NCBI GenBank assembly: GCA_019925095.2
Contig: CM034411.1
Span: forward strand, 16,120,001-16,184,000
DNA: 64,000 nt
Source of the DNA: Dendrolimus kikuchii
Lineage: Eukaryota > Arthropoda > Insecta > Lepidoptera > Lasiocampidae
Direction of reading: 5' to 3'
How positions within the stretch are numbered: position 1 is the stretch's first letter; every line of letters begins with the position of its first letter. This document shows, piece by piece, positions 60,535 through 64,000 of the stretch. Position numbers and translations under genes: made by a program. The notes below the pieces were generated by a model. It saw only the letters and a program-made list of their open reading frames with translations, searched no databases and was not told where the DNA came from.

Positions 60535-61196
60535 ACGGCTCGCTCGGCCGCGGCAGTGGCAGCGGCATAGAGCAATTTAGTTGCTAGAAAAGGCATTATT
60601 ATTGTTTGTTTCACTACAGCACTATGGTTTTGTTTAAATTAATAACTTATTAAAAAAATTCAAGATTTCCAAACATTAAGAAACCGAATTGAGTTATTTA
60701 TTTTTATAGAATGAACAAATTAATTTAGGAATATGTAATTAATTATTTAACTACTACTAATAACTTATTACATATTATTTACCGATTACCGAATACTACA
60801 TTCTGATGTAAGTGACTGTCGTGACAAAGTCACGTTGATTTGTCGCTGTGACTTTCTCGTAACTGGAACGTCAGTCACGGCGACTGAAAAGGAACGATTT
60901 TCCTCACGTCTAGGCCGCTCCTATATCCCGCGTACCGTCCGACGCCTAGCTGCTAATTGTGCGAGCCATGGGCGTCGGTGGTATGCGTGCTCTCTGTCCG
61001 CAACAATTATATTTGTTTTACTGAATTTATATTTTCTTTGTTGCAGGTAAACATGGTTTATTGCATTTGGAAGCCAAGTCTCAGGTTTTTCGAAGGCAAT
61101 CTGATGTGGTTTTTAAAATGTGGTAGATTGAAGTGATGAGGGGTAAAGTAGTGTAGTGACGACACGAAAAGGTCAGCGAAACTTGTAATATAACAC
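60535..61196. other. Unassigned, partly GC-rich
   Basis: 60535-60575 continues the interrupted flank. 60820-61000 has GTCAC words and the inverse of 59911-59923. An acceptor-like ttctttgttgcag ends at 61047, but the following sequence has no long open frame. Confidence 0.35.
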
Positions 61197-61392
61197 TTAT
61201 ACTAATATATAAAGCTGAAGAGTTTGTTTGGTTGAACGCACTAAACTCAGGAACTGCTGGTTCGATTTGAAAAATTCTTTCAGCGTTAGATAGCCCATTC
61301 GTCGAGGAAGGCTATAAGCTATATACCTATATCATCACGCTAAGACCAATAGGAGAGGAGCACCAATGAAAAATGATTCAAAATCGGGGGGA
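61197..61392 (+). mobile_element. Helitron type D copy 8
   Basis: atactaatatataaagctga to tcaaaatcggggggagg. The last part and CTAGT are missing where LINE sequence follows. Confidence 0.65.
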
Positions 61393-61404
61393 GGAGAGAA
61401 CCAA

Positions 61405-61722
61405 TTGTTGGTCACAGAGACGAAGGTTCTCAGAAAAATCTTGGGTCCAACAATAAACCAACCGAACCAACTCCGCAATAGAAGACCTCATGGCTGAGCC
61501 CAACATAATTGGGGAGATAAAATCTCACCGTCTCCGCTGGCTCGGTCATGTAGAGCGGATGGAGGAGGGTTGAGCAATGAAGGAAGCATACTTGGGGCGA
61601 CCGATTGGTCGTACCAAGTATCGCTGGAAGGACAGAATGGAAGCTGACCTGACCGCACAACAGCCAGAGGAAAGTGGCGTGCTCTCGTTTCGGGGGCCAA
61701 GACTCACTTTGGGTCGCTGAGC
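61405..61722 (+). pseudogene. RTE-like LINE fragment, fourth type
   Basis: TKVLRKILGPTINQPNQLR, a slip, AEPNIIGEIKSHRLRWLGHV then ERMEEG, stop, AMKEAYLGRPIGRTKYRWKD and RMEADLT. The module E..RLRWLGHVERM followed by GRP.GR...RW.D is shared with other RTE-like tails. At least one frameshift and one stop. Confidence 0.7.
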
Positions 61723-62059
61723 CAACGGGTATACCCATATAGAAATATAGTATCATATATAGCAATAAATATCTGTACTTATACCGCGCTAGAGTTGCTT
61801 CGGACACGTTTGAGCCGGTACATTTGTCCCGTACAAAATCCATTTGTACTCATACTGTACAAAATCTACAAAAGTAATGCTTGAAATATTTTGTCGCGCT
61901 ACTACTCGCGCCCCAAATGTAAGAGGAAGGACGGAACGAGGAGAACAGTACAATAGCGGCTCTACCGATATTCACATGATAAGAGGGACAACATGACATG
62001 TACGACTGCTAGTAAAATGAGGTGACCGAGGCCGATCACATCCGATTCTTAACGAACAC
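61723..62059. other. Unassigned spacer
   Basis: Short frames only. The words acaaaatcc and ttgtactca recur near 61835-61870. Confidence 0.4.
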
Positions 62060-62302
62060 TAGCTGTGCCCGCGACGTCGTCCGCATGGAATTTGTTTTCA
62101 AAACCCCCCGATTTTGAAACATTCTTCATTGGTGCTCCGCTCCTATTGGTCTTAGCGTCATGATATAAGTATATAGCTTATAGCCTTCCTCGACGAATGG
62201 GGTATCTAACGCTGTAAGAATTTTTCAAATCGAACCAGTAGTTCCTGAGTTTAGCGCGTTCAAACAAACAAACTCTTTAGCTTTATATATTAGCATAAGA
62301 TA
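62060..62302 (-). mobile_element. Helitron type D copy 9 (complete-looking)
   Basis: aCTAGctgtgcccgcgacgt to ctttatatattagcataag. It shares the cgacgaatggg variant with copy 8, so the two are closely related. Confidence 0.75.
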
Positions 62303-62489
62303 AGATTACCGAACTAAAAGTTTTATATGGGACAAATGAGGGAATGACGCTCATCGCCTCACCGGCCTCATCGCTTCAAATGTACTGCCGCGGTACAAAC
62401 CATACAAATCTCCTCGCCTCATTTGAACTGATACATTGTACTAGTTCAGTACAAAATGTCATGTTACTCTTACAAACTAATTTTCAAAT
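62303..62489. other. Spacer
   Basis: cctcaccggcctcatcgctt and nearby text; no family recognised. Confidence 0.4.
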
Positions 62490-62525
62490 CATGTCCTACC
62501 CAAAAATGTTTTTGGGTAGGACATG
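62490..62525. repeat. 36-bp perfect palindrome with 17-bp arms
   Basis: CATGTCCTACCCAAAAA (62490-62506), TG, then the exact inverse (62509-62525). The word ATGTCCTACCCAA occurs a third time at 62877-62889, just after the LINE tail. Confidence 0.9.
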
Positions 62526-62530
62526 TAGGA

Positions 62531-62876
62531 CCCAAAGAGAGTTGGTCTGAAAGAGAGTGTCGGGGTGAAGGTAATGAAAGGAATGCTCCGGTGGTTCGGG
62601 CATGTGGAAAGAATGCATGATGAAAGAATGACTAAACAGATATACAATGCAAAAGTGGATGGATGCAGAAGTCGTGGAAGGCCACGACACACCTTCCATG
62701 ATCAAATTGATCGTGTACTAGCAGAAGGTGATTTCAGGGGCCTTAAGAACAGACGAGCTTGCATGACAAGAGTTATGAATGTCAATGAAGCAAGTGAAGT
62801 GTGTAAGAATAAACCTAAATGGCGCTCCGTTATTTGTGCCTACCCCGCAAGGGAACTGGCGTGAAGTTATGTATGT
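62531..62876 (+). mobile_element. RTE-like LINE 3' end, family C copy 17
   Basis: agagagttggtctgaaagag, then the open frame KVMKGMLRWFGHVERMHDER to YPARELA stop, and (TATG)n. ATGTCCTACCCAA at 62491-62503 and 62877-62889 is the target duplication; an inverted copy of part of it precedes the LINE. Confidence 0.85.
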
Positions 62877-62889
62877 ATGTCCTACCCAA

Positions 62890-63362
62890 TTCTATATCGT
62901 GTAAAGCGAGTCAATTATCTCTCAAACTCAAAGTATTCTGAGTACACATAGAGAAAAGGCATATAAAATCAGATTATCAGCCTTTTGACGTCAAGAAATC
63001 TAAATGTTAAAGTTAAATAAATGAAGTAATCAATATTACTCGGAAGTACGTACATCGAAAGTTGTTTTAGGTCCGTAACGAGTCAACGTCGTGTTTACTT
63101 CCGGTCTCGTAAATAAATAATGATGTATCATCCTTTACGAGCTTTACTAATGGATTAAAAGCGTTGGAATGTTGCCATATGGATTTTACTTCACATGCTT
63201 AGTAAATTGTTTGATTTGTATCCAAAGAATATTTTTTTGTATTTCAGGGAGAAGCTTTATGTTATTGGTAGTTAATTAATGTTGTTTCAACTCTAGATAC
63301 ATACTGGCTGGGCTTGATCATGAATTGGGTTTGCCAGGGCCCCTTGTAGTGGTTAGGTTGTC
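62890..63362. other. Unassigned spacer
   Basis: AT-rich; an acceptor-like ttttttgtatttcag ends at 63247, but it is followed by an early stop in all useful frames. Confidence 0.4.
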
Positions 63363-63957
63363 CTGCACGAATGGCTCAGACGACGTCACGGCACCCTGAC
63401 TTTCAGGCTGACACAGGTCCTCACGGGGCATGGTTTCTTCGGGTGGTACCTGTGTCGCCTCGGACGTGAGTTCACATCAGGGTGCCATTGTGACACGGGT
63501 AACGAGGACACGGCTCCGCACACACTCCAGGAGTGATCAACCTGGACGGAGATGATTTGACACCTCCTTTTTCTGCGAGAACGTCATGTTTGTGAAGGAG
63601 GAGGCGGAGCGGCGTGAGCGGACTTCCTTGCTCCACTCCCGCCCAAGGAGGACGCGCTAGCGCCGGAGGACGGATATCGACCTTCCGCCGCCGTAAGCGG
63701 GTGGCGCGGGTGAGACCCCTTGGGGTATAGGGGTTCTCACTCACCTGCACATGCCATCGAGATAAGAGCGACGGCTGCTAATAAACTATCCAAGGCCCTG
63801 GTATAAAGGCAAAGGACCGAACACCGACGGCTTTTAGTGGATATGGCAATAGCATTCCTTCGGGGGTCCTAGAGCAACCCCAACGTGGCGAATTCCATTG
63901 ATCCCACTGCGTTTCCTCGCGGTGGTAAAGCCTCAATCGATTATCCCCTCGTTAAAA
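63363..63957 (+). pseudogene. R1-clade LINE ORF2 C-terminus and 3' UTR
   Basis: 63363-63533 reads LHEWLRRRHGTLTFRLTQVL, then TGHGFFGWYLCRLGRE and CHCDTGNEDTAPHTLQE stop. After a +1 shift 63568-63657 reads FFCENVMFVKEEAERRER to a stop. The order RHG..TFRLTQ.LTGHG.FG.YL, a C-x-C..H zinc-knuckle-like motif, and FCE.VM..KE.AER is diagnostic of the R1/TRAS/SART group. The 3' UTR (from about 63661) shares the ggggttctcactcacc block with 60096-60521. Confidence 0.8.
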
Positions 63958-64000
63958 CAAATAAACTAGGAATGGGTTGAACAACATTCGGGAAGCTTCA

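Noticed and set aside
61047..61130. Acceptor-like ttgcag followed by gtaaacatgg as an exon start
   Set aside because: The AG is directly followed by GT and no frame stays open long enough; more likely chance.
1..64000. A bacterial-style operon, defence system or CRISPR locus
   Set aside because: All coding signal is eukaryotic transposon-derived, with introns, poly-A tails and LINE truncations. No ribosome-binding sites or gene clusters are present.

Overview
The window is almost certainly insect nuclear DNA, and most likely from a moth or butterfly. It is AT-rich and carries repeat types known from Lepidoptera: Helitron termini ending CTAGT, tRNA-headed SINEs, RTE-type LINE 3' ends with (TATG)n tails, Jockey/CR1-type and R1-clade LINE fragments, and a piggyBac-type transposon. 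This assignment rests on family recognition, not on a database search. No recognisable host gene is complete here. The window reads as a gene desert or a very long intron that has become a dense, nested graveyard of mobile elements.

The one intact protein gene is the 625-codon piggyBac-type transposase at 28038-29915. It sits inside a complete element at 27596-30099 with TTAA target duplications and perfect 13-bp terminal inverted repeats. Almost all other coding signal is the broken 3' end of non-LTR retrotransposons. It comes from at least seven lineages: an RTE-like family with 17 copies, a Jockey/CR1-like family (8897-9628 and 42678-43483), a second RTE-like family (five pieces), an R1-clade tail (63363-63957), and single fragments at 16830-17222, 37640-38245, 41620-41925, 48611-49135 and 61405-61722.

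Layout. 1-9.7 kb: an inverted-end repeat, a solo LTR, a 79-bp satellite with higher-order structure, a three-deep nested insertion (3.5-4.4 kb), degenerate tandem repeats, a second LTR and a LINE. 9.7-15.6 kb: Helitron pieces, a decayed hAT element that still encodes the hAT dimerisation region, two minus-strand LTRs, SINE-like copies and a 64-bp possible orphan exon. 15.9-27.6 kb: Helitrons, LINE tails, many copies of a 310-bp poly-A repeat and a 38-43-bp minisatellite. 27.6-30.1 kb: the piggyBac element. 30.1-38.5 kb: an LTR, a long-armed foldback element, two head-to-tail Helitrons, a SINE inside a LINE and a large hairpin of two tail-to-tail repeats. 38.5-53 kb: more of the same families. 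53.5-54.3 kb: a hAT-type nonautonomous element with a perfect 8-bp target duplication and Helitrons inside it. 55-64 kb: Helitrons, LINE 3' UTRs, a duplicated LINE tail and R1-clade material.

How the parts relate: the 310-bp repeat (called B here, about 22 copies) ends in the same roughly 85 bp as the Jockey/CR1-like LINE, so it probably borrows that LINE's machinery. RTE-like copies (called C) are all cut at the 5' end, all end in (TATG)n, and at least nine sit between good 10-16-bp target duplications. Many elements sit inside others, which gives a relative order of insertion. Family letters are local labels for this window only.
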